64,000 nt of DNA from assembly GCA_039105265.1 (NCBI GenBank), contig JAPFFF010000033.1, positions 620,001 through 684,000 on the forward strand, in the 5' to 3' direction. The DNA comes from Tritrichomonas musculus. Lineage: Eukaryota > Parabasalia > Tritrichomonadida > Tritrichomonadidae. Positions within the stretch are counted from its first letter, which is position 1. Each line of letters starts with the position of its first letter. The notes beneath the pieces are model-generated. The model was given only the letters and a program-made list of their open reading frames with translations. It did not search any database and was not told the DNA's origin. Position numbers and translations under genes: made by a program. This document shows positions 29,650-39,959 of this stretch, in pieces.

Positions 29650-32260
29650 ATAAAACTTCATCTTTGGCATTAATATCTATCGAAGGATTTTGTATTAAAA
29701 GATTAATAATATCCAAATCTCCTTTTAAAACAGCTAAATGCAAAGCTGTCCGTTGAAGAAAAGTAATAAAAAACTCTATTTAATTTCATGATTATAATTC
29801 CATTCAAATTTTAGCAATTTCAAATTTTTTTATAAAAAAAAAATTCAAGTCAAAACTGAATGAAAAAGAATTGAAAATCATTGATAGATCATTTATATTA
29901 ATATCAGGTCTCGTTAACAGAAGCTGAATCATTTCTTTGTTTTTCTTTTCCACTGCAATATACAATGCTGTTTTATTGAATATATGAACAAATTTCATTC
30001 AAAACTATTTTTATAAACTTGATAAAAAAAAGATTGTTTTATTCGTAACATCATCAATAAACATATTTTTTTTTGAAATTTCATTAAAAAAAATTGTATG
30101 TTTAAATAATCTTATAAATGCTCTTAATTCAATTTGTAATATAAAATTCAAATGACATTAACTAAAAAAAAGATGAGACATATTTTGTATTAATATTAAG
30201 TTCCGGCTTTTGCAATAGAAGACGAACAATTTCAAGATTATTATTATTAATTGCAATATGTAATGCTGTTTGATTAAATATATTAAATAATAACTTCATC
30301 AAAAAAAAATAAACATGAATTTCATCAATAAAAAAGATTTTTGAAATATGGTAAAGAATAATGATATGAAATTAAATTAACATGACTTTATTTTGAAAAC
30401 ATTGTAAAATGCAACAAATTAAAAATGGTATTTAAAAAATAAGAATTTAAACAGATTTGGCATTAACTTCGATTTCTGGCTTTGATAATAAAAGTTGAAC
30501 AATCCTAATGTTATTTATTTCAACTGCTAAATGCAATGGTGTTTTATAAAATTATTATTTAAATTACATTCAAAATATTTCGTATTGTAACTGTTCTATA
30601 TCCACGAGAATCATTAAAAATCATTATAGAATAGGATAAAAATTAAAATGTGAAATTATATTAAAAAGAAAAAACTTCATTGAACGACATAAAAAATATT
30701 CTGATTAAAAATCGAGTAATCATTAATATTAAGGTCTGGCCTTGATAACAGAATGTTAATAATTTTTTCTTTTTCGAGTTCAATAGCAAAATACAATGGT
30801 GTCTTATGTAATTTTAATATCAATTTTGTTAAAATAAACAAAAAAACTGCATTTTTAAAACTCAAATTGATATGCTGTGAAACAATTGAAAAATTGAACT
30901 TGATTGAAAAACTTGTTTTTCAATGTTATTAAAAAGTTTATTTTATGGAATGAAATTAAAAAGTATTTTTCTATTGAAATGATATTAAAACTAAGAACTT
31001 CTAATTGATTTATAATTGATATCAATATCATCTCTATCTAATAAAAGTCTAATGATTTTTTTATTCTTTTTAAAGATAGCAAAATGAAGTGCTGTTATAT
31101 AAATATTTATTATCAATTTCATAAAAACTAAACAAAAGACAAATCCTATTAAAAAACATGAATTTTTGTAATTGTATAAAATAAAAAATATTTTGTAACT
31201 TCATTGAAAAAATAGTTATTTGTAATATATTCAAAAAAAAATCATAGAAATATTATGAAAACAAGTGATATGAAACTACATGAATAAAAACTGTTTTGAA
31301 ATGTTATACAAAACAAATGATATAAAACTCTAAAAAAAATATTTGACTAAAAATACAATTAAAATAATAAAAATAAAAAACTTTGTTCATAAAATGAAAT
31401 AATGAACTGATAATGCATTAATTTCTAAATCTTTTCTTGACAATAAAAGCTTAACAATATGTTTGTTTCCTTTTTCAATTGCAATACTTAGTGGAGTCTT
31501 ATCAAATATTTATATTAGAAATATAATTATATTATTTTAATGAAATTTCATGATTAAATCTATTATTTTGTAATGTCATTAAATTTATTATGCGAAAACG
31601 AAATGAAAAAAATAATCATTGCCAAATGTTATAAATACACAAATATTTGAATGGTATTAACAATTTTTTTATTTGAATTAGTTTACAATTCACGCTTGTT
31701 TCTGGTTTGGCTAATAAAATTTTGACCATTCTTCGATTATTTTGTAGAATAGCATAATGCAAAACAGTCATATCAAAATGAAAATTGAAATTTCATTTAA
31801 AAACTAATATTCATTGAAATGTTATTAAAAAAAACAATTTGTTCATAACATTATTAAAAATTGAGTATTTAAATTGCATCAAAAAGGAGTTATTTTCAAA
31901 CATAATTAAAAATAACTTTTAAGAAAATTTGATTTATAACAACATATTTAAATTATTTGCTTATTTACATCGACATTTACTTGGGAAATTAAGAGCTTAA
32001 CAATTTCTTTGTTTTCTCTCTTAACAGCAACATACAAAGCTGTTTTATTAAATGTACAATCAACTTCATTAACAAGTAAAATATGAATGTCATTAAAACA
32101 CCAAAATTCTGAAATGATATTAACAAACAATCGTGTTTCAAAATGCTATTAAAACACAGAAATGATGGAATTAAATTCAAAAACAAAATTGATTTAAAAT
32201 TTTATTCATATTAGGATTTATATTTCTGTATTTCAAGAAAAAATCAACAAGATATAAATA
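29650..32260 (-). pseudogene. Series of nine single ankyrin repeats separated by stop-containing spacers
   Basis: Downstream of the DUF3447 gene, minus-strand ankyrin units lie at about 31948-32055 (NKTALYVAVKRENKEIVKLL), 31675-31778, 31392-31509, 30990-31122, 30710-30815, 30448-30551, 30161-30299, 29870-29998 and 29650-29780. Each is a complete repeat from F-x-K-T-x-L-H-x-A-I to L-L-x-x-P-x-I-D-V/I-N. The start-to-start distance is about 230-390 bp, mostly near 270. Spacers are AT-rich, hold stops in all frames and contain recurring pieces such as TTTAATAACATTTC and ATGAAATT. The repeats themselves are well kept, which is odd for plain decay; introns or expanded loop DNA are alternatives. 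No consistent GT-AG boundary was found. A tenth unit, the end of the DUF3447 region, is open at 32170-32330. Confidence 0.6.
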
Positions 32261-32301
32261 ATTATATTTGCACAAATCGTAAAAAATATTAAATTCTTCG
32301 C

Positions 32302-33360
32302 TCACTCCCATTTCCAAATCACTGTTATAAAATTAGCTGAATTTGCAATACTAAAATAAATTAAATCATATAAATAACAATAGTTATGATATTGAATGCT
32401 TTTCAAAAACATTTTGATATTTTTTTCTCTTTCTCCGACATACAAATTATCTTTAATATAATCCATTATAGCATTGTGATGGCATTTGATTGATTCTTTA
32501 TAACAGTCTTTAAATGAATAGTGAGGTGACTCAATTTCATCGTATTCAATAAGATGAATCATTTCGGGATTATTTGAATGGATTGCATAAATCCATAAAG
32601 AAGGATTTAATTTGACATTATTCATTTTCAAATAATTGAAAATTTGAATTGATCCATAGAATGCTGCATATTCAATTAATGTGGGTCTATTTTTTAGAAA
32701 TATTGGATTCGTTTCATATATTGAAGGTTTAATTGTATATGATAATGATATGTTTGATTGTGAAGTGAAGTGAATAAATTCATCAATTGAATCATTTCGA
32801 ATCATTTGACATAATTCTAATTGATTTTCACCTTCTTTTCTTCTTTCTTCAAAAAGTTCTGAATCAATGTCATCTGGTATTCTCGTCTTCAAATATATGA
32901 ATGTATTATCATCGTATAACGGTTTGAATTCTTTCAAAAAGTATTCTGAATAGAATTTTCTTTTATATTTGTCTTTGGAAAAAATTGACAAAAAATATTT
33001 ATTAGGTATTATTACTTTTTGCTCAAATAAAAACAAAAGTATTCGCTTATTTCTTTTAAAAATATTAAAAATTTCGCATTTCGAAAAGGTTTTCTTCATT
33101 TTTGGTATAAAATATTGGAAAATTTGCTCAATTTTGTTGAAAAAACTTCGTTGTCGATGATGATTTTCAGATATATTTGAAAGCATGTATAGAGTACCTT
33201 TAAAAACTTGTTTATTGCTGCGAATATGAGAGTCTTTAAAAAAGTCCATAAGATTTTGATGGTCAAATTCATCCGATTCTTCGTTTTCTAAATAATCTAT
33301 AATATTTTGTTCAATATCTTTCATCTTACTCATATAATCTTGGATAACTGTAACATCCAT
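32302..33360 (-). CDS. DUF3447 / ankyrin-type protein (frameshifted near the end)
   Basis: 352 residues from the ATG at 33360. It carries the full set of family blocks: helical N-terminus, FSKCEIFNIFKRNKRILLFL, ERRKEGENQLELCQMIRNDS, SIYETNPIFL, LIEYAAFYGSIQIFNYL, SLWIYAIHSNNPEMIHLI and ESIKCHHNAIMDYI. The frame then ends in FITVIWKWE. In the neighbouring frame the expected ending continues (SEEFNIFYDLCKYNYLYLV then DFFLKYRNINPN), so one base is missing around 32305-32330, for instance in the GGG there. The gene would then run into the ankyrin units at 29650-32055. The upstream ATTCAGTTTT is an Inr candidate, and an A24 tract lies 27 bp before the start. Confidence 0.7.
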   Translation of the reverse strand: MDVTVIQDYMSKMKDIEQNIIDYLENEESDEFDHQNLMDFFKDSHIRSNKQVFKGTLYMLSNISENHHRQRSFFNKIEQIFQYFIPKMKKTFSKCEIFNIFKRNKRILLFLFEQKVIIPNKYFLSIFSKDKYKRKFYSEYFLKEFKPLYDDNTFIYLKTRIPDDIDSELFEERRKEGENQLELCQMIRNDSIDEFIHFTSQSNISLSYTIKPSIYETNPIFLKNRPTLIEYAAFYGSIQIFNYLKMNNVKLNPSLWIYAIHSNNPEMIHLIEYDEIESPHYSFKDCYKESIKCHHNAIMDYIKDNLYVGEREKNIKMFLKSIQYHNYCYLYDLIYFSIANSANFITVIWKWE

Positions 33361-33386
33361 AAAACTGAATTTTATCGTTGTATCTG

Positions 33387-33410
33387 AAAAAAAAAAAAAA
33401 AAAAAAAAAA
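33387..33410. repeat. A24 tract
   Basis: 24 consecutive A, just upstream of the minus-strand DUF3447 gene; in gene sense it is a T tract in the promoter region, flanked by TATCG/CGATA. Confidence 0.9.
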
Positions 33411-34638
33411 CGATAAATTCCTGAAAATTTTATTATTATATCTCGTCAAAGATATGACAAATTGGAATTTTATTTATATTTTAAGATGTAAATATAGAAT
33501 TAATATATTATTTTTTAAGTTATTTGTAATTATCTTATTTTTTTATTAATTGAAAATAAGGGGTATCATTTTTATGAATAATACATTTTAAAACTTATAC
33601 ATATAGCTTTCAAAACGGTTTCAATTTATTCTTTTAAGCAGCTGAGCTTTATTTTAATTTGTGTTAAAAATCTTATTTTGAAAAGTTTGATTTTCTTTGA
33701 AAAACAAAATAATACATTAGAATATTCATTAAAAATCGAAATATATATATAAATGTTTCTTATTTTCCTAGATGCGATAAAATAAAAGCTCCACTTTTTG
33801 TGAGTTACTTTATAGTCAAATATCAGAACGGTAGACACTAAACCGTTTATAATTTTTTCAAAATTTTGTTTTCGAAAAACGATTGATTTTGAATATTTTA
33901 AATTTATAGTTTGAATTTTTATTAAGCACAAATATAATAAATATTTTAATCTATTAGATTTGGTATAATCATTATTTTAAATGAGAAATTTATGTTTTTT
34001 TAAAATCAGAATTGAGAACTTTACAAGATTCCCTCTCAATTTCAAATCCGTCTTTTCTCTCCAATTTCATAACAAATTTTTGAAATATTGATAAAATCAT
34101 CGTTATCATATATGTATTTTTTGATGGCTAAATTTCATTGAATTTGGTGCGCTACATTTTTCGTAACAGAAATATGATTTACTTACTTAAGTTTATTTTT
34201 TTAGAAATATAAATTCCTAGTGATGATTATCAATAATCAACAGGATATTTTATGTTTTGGAGCTTCATTTCATCAAATCATCAAAAAAATAACATATCTA
34301 ATTTAATACATTAGCCAAGTCCAACATTATTAGGCAAATAATTCCAATTTATACCAACCAAAAAGCAAATATATGATACTTTTATGATATAAATGATTAA
34401 TAAAATGATTTTTATAGAAAAGTTTTAACAAAATTATTCAAAGTTAAAAATTTGCCTATTACGATCAGCATTTGAATTCAAAAGTCATTATTTTTTATAG
34501 TAATATCTTGTTTTCTATCGCATTAAATATATCATAATTAATAATTTAATTTTATTATATGTCATTAAATAAAATATATTAATTATAATCATATTTGTTA
34601 TAAATTCGATAGTTTCGACCCTTCTCAAATATCTAAAG
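33411..34638. other. Noncoding region
   Basis: A 101-residue minus-strand frame at 33626-33931 exists but shows no family features or promoter. Nothing else is seen. Confidence 0.4.
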
Positions 34639-35128
34639 AAAGGTATGGAAACTCTTTTTCAATTCAATTTTATTTTATGCAAAAAAAGCTCGAATATTGA
34701 TCATTTTTTATTAAAAATTAGTCCATCATCATGTATATAATATTTATAGCATAAATATAAAATCAAAAAAATATAATTTTAATTTTATTACTGAAAAACA
34801 AAGAAAAAATGAAATCAAAAAATTTGCAATTTTTCATCAACAGAAAAAACCTCATCAAAGTTAAATACATGTCTAATATTGTTTTATCATATTATTAACA
34901 TATTTAAAAATAGCATGAAAGTGCTTAATTCAAATCTCATAAAATGCATAATGAGAAAAAAATGTTTTTTTAAGAAAAAATCAAATTAAAGATGAACAAG
35001 TCGACAAAAGTTTTTAGTTTTTTTATATGTTCTTCATTTTTTTATTTATTAGAAAATAAAATAAAAAAATGCCATGTTTTTCGAGTGGATTTGGAGATCT
35101 TATATGATGTTATCAATTTTTTGTATAG

Positions 35129-35150
35129 TTCATATCATTGATGATATGAA
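35129..35150. repeat. Palindrome TTCATATCAT / ATGATATGAA
   Basis: Two 10-bp perfect arms around TG. A sister palindrome (ATTCATATCAC, TT, GTGATATGAAT) lies at about 35757-35780 in the same candidate element. Confidence 0.6.
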
Positions 35151-35207
35151 TTTTATTATTGACCAATAAAGATGAAAATTTTTTGACCAAAAAGGTTAAT
35201 TTCTTTT

Positions 35208-35600
35208 TTAATAGTATTTCTTCCAAAGACACAAATAAACTCAACAAAATAACTAAATAAGAGTAGTTTACAAAACAATTCATAGGTATATCCCAGCGCA
35301 ACGTGGAAAAGTAAACCATGCAAAGATAATTCTTTTAGAATGTCTTTTCCTAAAGCTCGAACAAATTCAAAAACTCACCAAATAAGATTGTTTTACAAAA
35401 TAATTCTTTTTTTAATTCCAGTACGTTTTATTTTTCTTATAAACAAAAGAATTATCGATAGTTTTTTCATCTGCCAACTATTTGCTGGAATTTGTACGAT
35501 AATTATTTTGTAAATCGCTTTTATTTAGTGAATTTGGCGAATTTGCTTGAGTTTTAGGAAAAAATATTAAAAATGAATAATCTTTGCTTGGTTTGCTTAT
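35208..35600. repeat. Family of 75-115-bp direct and inverted repeats
   Basis: Three related units: 35208-35282 and 35338-35408 in direct orientation (both have the pattern TTCCxAAAG, ACTCA, CAxxAAATAA, TTTACAAAA), and 35484-35600 inverted. The pair 35311-35422 and 35484-35600 forms an imperfect foldback of about 115 bp with a 60-base loop (for example TTTACAAAATAATT against AATTATTTTGTAAA). Confidence 0.6.
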
Positions 35601-36401
35601 CCCTGATGCTTTATAATCAACAATAAAAATGGAAAAAGTGATTTGAACGAATTGGGAATAGAATTTTTAATCTCAATATGAAGAAAATTAGAAAACAATT
35701 TCCTGTATAAACTCATAATTTTCAAAATTTTGAAATTCGCCTTTTAGGTTAAAATAATTCATATCACTTGTGATATGAATATAAAAAATGATTAATTTCG
35801 AGTTCTTCCTCATGAAATATAAATTACTTATATAATTATATTTAAAAATAATATAAATAAAAAAAAAAAAAAAATTGTTTTTTGAATTAAGATAACCAGA
35901 TTAGGATTCAATTTTTTACAAAAAAATAATTTATTTTTATCTTAAATTCCTCTCTAAAAATATGTCTTTTTTATATTATATTTATCATTAATACTATCAT
36001 TAAAAAATTATATTTTGAAAGAAAAATGATCTGTCGAGTGGATAGAAGTTTCCATACCTTTTAATCGGACTTACTTCTATAAATATATAATATTTAATGA
36101 TCAAATTTAAAAAACAGAAATATGAAAAATTGTATTATGCTTCTTCTTTCTTATTTTGAAGTTTAGGCATTATTTAAAATTCATGTTTTTGCATTCTTGC
36201 AAATAAGGCTTATAAATAAAAGATAATACATATCTTATTTTTCTAAGTAATCTGAAACATATTATTTACATATTTTTTTCTATTTTTTTTGAAGATAAAA
36301 AAGTTTTTTATTTTATTATATAAGCATTCAATTTTCAATTTTACGGAATTTTCTATTAAATTGTTTATACAAAATTGTTACAACATAATTGGACTGATAT
36401 C

Positions 36402-37478
36402 ATGGAAATATTGCGAATTTTAATACAAATCATTTTGACATTGCCATTAATCTATTATTGCTATTACCTTTACAATTTTTGCAACTTTGAAATGACAGAA
36501 TATTCGATATATTTATATAATAATACCAAACATCAATTTGCTTACCTCAATAATATGCAAATTACCAAATATAATCAAGTTTTATTAGCAATAATCACGC
36601 ATTCAAATTCCAAGTATAAAGTAGTAAATATGTTAAAAAATTGGCTACCTAATAAAAAAGATTTACAAAGAGTTTCATATGGAACAGTTGGAGATGTTAT
36701 TTTTATTGACGACAAAAACAACGAAGCAGCTCAAAAAGCAGGATATAATACAGTTGTTGCTGACCAATCTTTTATTCAAGAGGAATCTAAACGAAAACGT
36801 AGATGGAAATATATTGGTACTAATCCACTGAAAGAAATAGCCAAAGTTTACAAAATCAAATTAATAATCGATTATTTTTTACAAAAGACAAATTATACAT
36901 GGCTTAAATATCAGGATGCGGATACATATTTAATATTTTCAAATTTTAAAAAAATGATGGATTTTTATACTAACGAATATCCAGAACCAGCAGCGTATAC
37001 ACAAGCTATAATTAAAGGTTGCTGTACGAGTGATAGATTTGAGTATTATGGTCAAGGAGGTACAGGGTATCTCTTATCAAGACGGGCCGTTGAAATATAC
37101 AACGAAAATTGGCAACAATATTTCACAACATTTCGAAATTTCGAAGATCGAGCTATCAACGAACTGATTTCTAAAGCAGGAGTTTCTTTTAAAGATTTAT
37201 CATCAACATTTTTTATTGGAGATCGAATTAAAGAGCAATTTTTGAACTATATGAAAGAAGGTAATTTTCAATCCCTCCCAATTTGTCCAAAAAATCACCC
37301 TTACACACAATGTGCAAATGAATTTTATATGTTAAATAAAGTTGCTTCAGTTCATAAAGTTGATGATTATTCACCTTCAATTAAAGAAATGATTGATAAA
37401 CAAATAATTCCAGATAATGTTCGCTTTTATCACAACAGTTGGAATCCATCTCTTTGTTATATGCCAAATGACAGTTGA
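36402..37478 (+). CDS. Type II membrane glycosyltransferase, fringe/C1GalT (GT31)-like
   Basis: 358 residues from the ATG at 36402 (the frame is open to a TTG nine codons earlier). A short N-terminus is followed by one hydrophobic anchor at about residues 4-24 (ILRILIQIILTLPLIYYCYY), the layout of a Golgi type II protein. The domain has LLAIITHSNSKYKVVNMLKN near 65-85, a DxD-type motif in WLKYQDADTYL near 180 that would bind Mn and the nucleotide sugar, and the GT31 signature GGTGYLLSRRAVE near 227-239. The ending FYHNSWNPSLCYMPND matches the truncated copy at 28799. Probable role: extension of O-linked or surface glycans in the Golgi. The exact donor is not readable. Confidence 0.7.
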   Translation: MEILRILIQIILTLPLIYYCYYLYNFCNFEMTEYSIYLYNNTKHQFAYLNNMQITKYNQVLLAIITHSNSKYKVVNMLKNWLPNKKDLQRVSYGTVGDVIFIDDKNNEAAQKAGYNTVVADQSFIQEESKRKRRWKYIGTNPLKEIAKVYKIKLIIDYFLQKTNYTWLKYQDADTYLIFSNFKKMMDFYTNEYPEPAAYTQAIIKGCCTSDRFEYYGQGGTGYLLSRRAVEIYNENWQQYFTTFRNFEDRAINELISKAGVSFKDLSSTFFIGDRIKEQFLNYMKEGNFQSLPICPKNHPYTQCANEFYMLNKVASVHKVDDYSPSIKEMIDKQIIPDNVRFYHNSWNPSLCYMPNDS

Positions 37479-37608
37479 AAAAAAATACACCAATGATTGA
37501 ATTTTTTGTTTGCATTATAATAAAAAGTGCATAATAATGTTAATAATTTTTTTTTTTTTTTTAATATTTACAAAAAAATAAAGTATTCAAAAAGTTTAAC
37601 TTTATTCA

Positions 37609-38895
37609 TTATTTTTTCATTAACTCTTCAATTTCTTCAACTGATTTAGGACAACATGCTGACAAAATATCATTTCCATTATCAGTGATGAGTAGATCAT
37701 CTTCAATTCTAATTCCACCAACTTTTTCCGCCAACTCCAAAGCTCTATCAAAAACGACGCCATTGAAAGACGGGTTATTTCTAGACTGTTCCAATCTTTT
37801 CTTGTGGAAATAAATTCCGGGCTCAACAGACACGACCATGTTTGGCCTATAAACGTCATCACCGAAGTAAAACAGAGCCTGATCATGCACGTTACAGCCG
37901 ATCGGATGTGATACGCTATGCGGGCAGAACAGCATTGCAATATTCAATGAGTAAGGGGTGTCGTTTGAAACGGCACCGACTTCTTTACAGACTTCAAAAA
38001 CAGCTTTATACATCAATGAATCCAAAAACGAAATCGAAGCACCAGGCTTCACAGCTCTACAAAGTTCAATTTGTCGTTTAAGAAGAGCATTATAAACAAG
38101 TTTTTGTTCATCAGAAAACTTCCCATTTGCTGGGAAAGTTCGTGTTATGTCGCCTGCATAATGCTTGTAAAAGAGGCCACAATCAAGAAGAACAAGATCC
38201 CCATCATTCACCTTTCCAGAATTTGCTGTATAATGAAGATAAACCGAATTCTGACCAGATGCAACAATTGTTAAAAATGAAACTTCATCACAGCCAAAAA
38301 GTGCTCCATGATACTTAAAAAGTGCTTCGATTTCTTTCTCTTTCATTGGAACTTTGACTTCTTTCAATACTTTTTTAATCGTTTCACCTGTAAGTTCAGA
38401 TGCTTTCCTTAACCATGCGATTTCATGTGGAAACTTAATTCGTCGACAAATGTTGGATGCTACTAGAAGTGTGTAGTTGTCAACTGTCGGAAAATCTTTC
38501 AATGGAACCGTTGTGGAATATATTTTGACTGGGTTTAAACTTCGTACAAATGAAACCATTTCATTGATATCAATAATGGAATCTACTCCTGTTTGATTAA
38601 TAATTTCTTCTTTCGATGGAATGGGACCTGTCCAAATTTCGTAATACTCGTTATATCCTGAAGTAACAAGGGTTGAAATGCCTGTCGCGATATCTATGAT
38701 AATGTGTGTTTTTGGCTGTTCCCATCCTGTAAGCCAGTAAAACAATGCGTCCTGTGAAAACGATAGATCACTATCTGAAAAAAGTTCTTTTTGAACTGAT
38801 GGAGAGCAATATATAATTACACCTGAATTTATTCCGTTTTGGTGAAATGTATTAACAACTGATTGACGGTGAAGCTTGAAGTATTTTCCATCCAT
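37609..38895 (-). CDS. M24-family Xaa-Pro dipeptidase (prolidase)-like metallopeptidase
   Basis: 428 residues from a clear ATG. The N-terminal 150 residues have the creatinase-like fold (DALFYWLTGWEQPKTHIIID). The catalytic pita-bread domain carries all five metal ligands: D238 in LLDCG, D249 in HYAGDITRTFP, H330 in SHPIGCNVHD, E358 in VSVEPGIYF and E398 in GGIRIEDDLLIT. H221 in VYLHYTAN fits the substrate histidine. This is the prolidase/aminopeptidase P family, which removes residues around proline during peptide turnover and uses two Mn or Co ions. It has no signal peptide, so cytosolic. It has a more balanced codon use than its neighbours, as expected for a conserved housekeeping gene. 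Length matches eukaryotic/bacterial PepQ-like enzymes. Confidence 0.92.
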   Translation of the reverse strand: MDGKYFKLHRQSVVNTFHQNGINSGVIIYCSPSVQKELFSDSDLSFSQDALFYWLTGWEQPKTHIIIDIATGISTLVTSGYNEYYEIWTGPIPSKEEIINQTGVDSIIDINEMVSFVRSLNPVKIYSTTVPLKDFPTVDNYTLLVASNICRRIKFPHEIAWLRKASELTGETIKKVLKEVKVPMKEKEIEALFKYHGALFGCDEVSFLTIVASGQNSVYLHYTANSGKVNDGDLVLLDCGLFYKHYAGDITRTFPANGKFSDEQKLVYNALLKRQIELCRAVKPGASISFLDSLMYKAVFEVCKEVGAVSNDTPYSLNIAMLFCPHSVSHPIGCNVHDQALFYFGDDVYRPNMVVSVEPGIYFHKKRLEQSRNNPSFNGVVFDRALELAEKVGGIRIEDDLLITDNGNDILSACCPKSVEEIEELMKK

Positions 38896-38956
38896 TTATT
38901 TAAAAAAATTTGAATATATTTGTTTAAATTAAATCCTCTTTATCTCAGAAATGAAA

Positions 38957-39027
38957 TCGCTGGTAGTGTAATGGTATCATGTAGGATTGTCGTTCCTGTG
39001 ACCCGGGTTCGATTCCCGGCCAGCGAG
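38957..39027 (+). tRNA. tRNA-Asp (GTC)
   Basis: TCGCTGG pairs with CCAGCGA as a 7-bp acceptor stem, the A box TAGTGTAATGG and B box GGTTCGATTCC are both present, and the anticodon loop TTGTCGT presents GTC. The discriminator is G. Transcription ends in a run of T (GTATTTTTTT). No intron. Confidence 0.95.
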
Positions 39028-39029
39028 GT

Positions 39030-39959
39030 ATTTTTTTATTATTATTTTCACTTTTCATTTTTATTGTTTGAAATGGAACAATCTTATTGGACCCCAAAAT
39101 TACTGAATTTAGTTTATAAACTAGTTTAGTAAATACTTTCGATAAGGTGGGAGTAAAATCTTTATTATTTGAATTAAAATTTAAACAACAATTCAAAAGG
39201 CTCATTTAAATTGGATTGTGGATGAAGTTTTATGATGACATCTGCCAACTGAATTGATCTTTGATCATTAATTGAAAAAAAAAAATTAATGCTTGTTCCT
39301 GCACAACATTATATTTATCCTCAAAAAGATAAGCCATCATTTGAATTTTTGCCCGCTTTATTTCTTATTCATTTTGTACATAATTATCTTTCAGTGCTTC
39401 AATAATTGGATTTCCCCAAACTAAATTTTTCTTGCGACTATTCGAAAATCCCTTCTAGCTTGTTAATTACTTTCATTTCACTTTCGATTTTGCCAAATCT
39501 CAATGCTTTTCTTTCTGATTTGAAACTCAGTAATGAAATTTTTCTGAAAAAAGTTCTTTTTGAACTGTTGAAGAGCAATATATAATTACACCAGAATTTA
39601 TACCGTTTAGGTGATACATATTAACAATTGATAATTATATTAATAAATTAATCAAAGATAAAATATGGTATAATCATGATTTTTTTGAGTAAAATAATAA
39701 CTCAGAGCTTTGTTGCCTAGTAAAATTGTTAATTCAATAAAAAAATTTAGCAAATTATACTTTTTTGTATATATTGTAATAATATATTATCATAAATAAT
39801 AAATCTGCTAATGTTAACTTTTTATTAATTATTTTTTCAGATATTAACATAAAATTTGTCATTAATATTTTGACATACTTGACTCCTCAAAAATATATTA
39901 TAATGTTTTTCCTTTATCTTGCAATTGACCAGTGCAAAATAACAATAAAAGAACCTATA
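39030..39959. other. Intergenic region with coding relics
   Basis: On the minus strand at 39190-39540 there are worn coding-like stretches (for example SFKSERKALRFGKIESEM, LFEDKYNVVQEQA) that I do not recognise. A prolidase fragment follows at 39544. Confidence 0.3.
39544..39633 (-). pseudogene. Relic of the 5' part of the prolidase gene
   Basis: About 90 bp (CTGAAAAAAGTTCTTTTTGA onward) match 38775-38865 inside the intact prolidase gene with some substitutions, in the same orientation, about 770 bp away. It is a small duplicated fragment covering roughly residues 10-41; it includes the equivalent of SPSVQKELFS. Confidence 0.65.

Larger units (their letters stand above)
34639..36063. mobile_element. 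Candidate non-autonomous element with 14-bp terminal inverted repeats
   Basis: AAAGGTATGGAAAC at 34639-34652 is exactly inverted at the right as GTTTCCATACCTTT (about 36049-36062), 1.4 kb apart. Between them there is no gene, but there are several internal repeats, including a 115-bp imperfect inverted repeat and two palindromes with TTCATATCA. This combination suggests a MITE or foldback-type DNA element. A target-site duplication was not found, and the inverted repeat could be chance, so this is tentative. Confidence 0.35.

Noticed and set aside
29650-32260. Standard spliceosomal introns between the ankyrin islands
   Set aside because: I looked for the trichomonad GTATGT start and ACTAACACACAG-like end; neither occurs consistently, and AACAG before the repeat comes from the conserved Lys-Thr-Ala codons. 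Left open as a question instead of annotated.
33626-33931. 101-residue minus-strand frame
   Set aside because: AT-driven composition with no domain, no promoter-like motif and no homolog that I recognise.
37620-38318. Frames overlapping the prolidase gene on both strands
   Set aside because: Shadows of a gene whose five metal ligands are all in place.
38920-39205. Short frames on both strands over the tRNA-Asp gene
   Set aside because: The tRNA explains the sequence; the frames only read through it.
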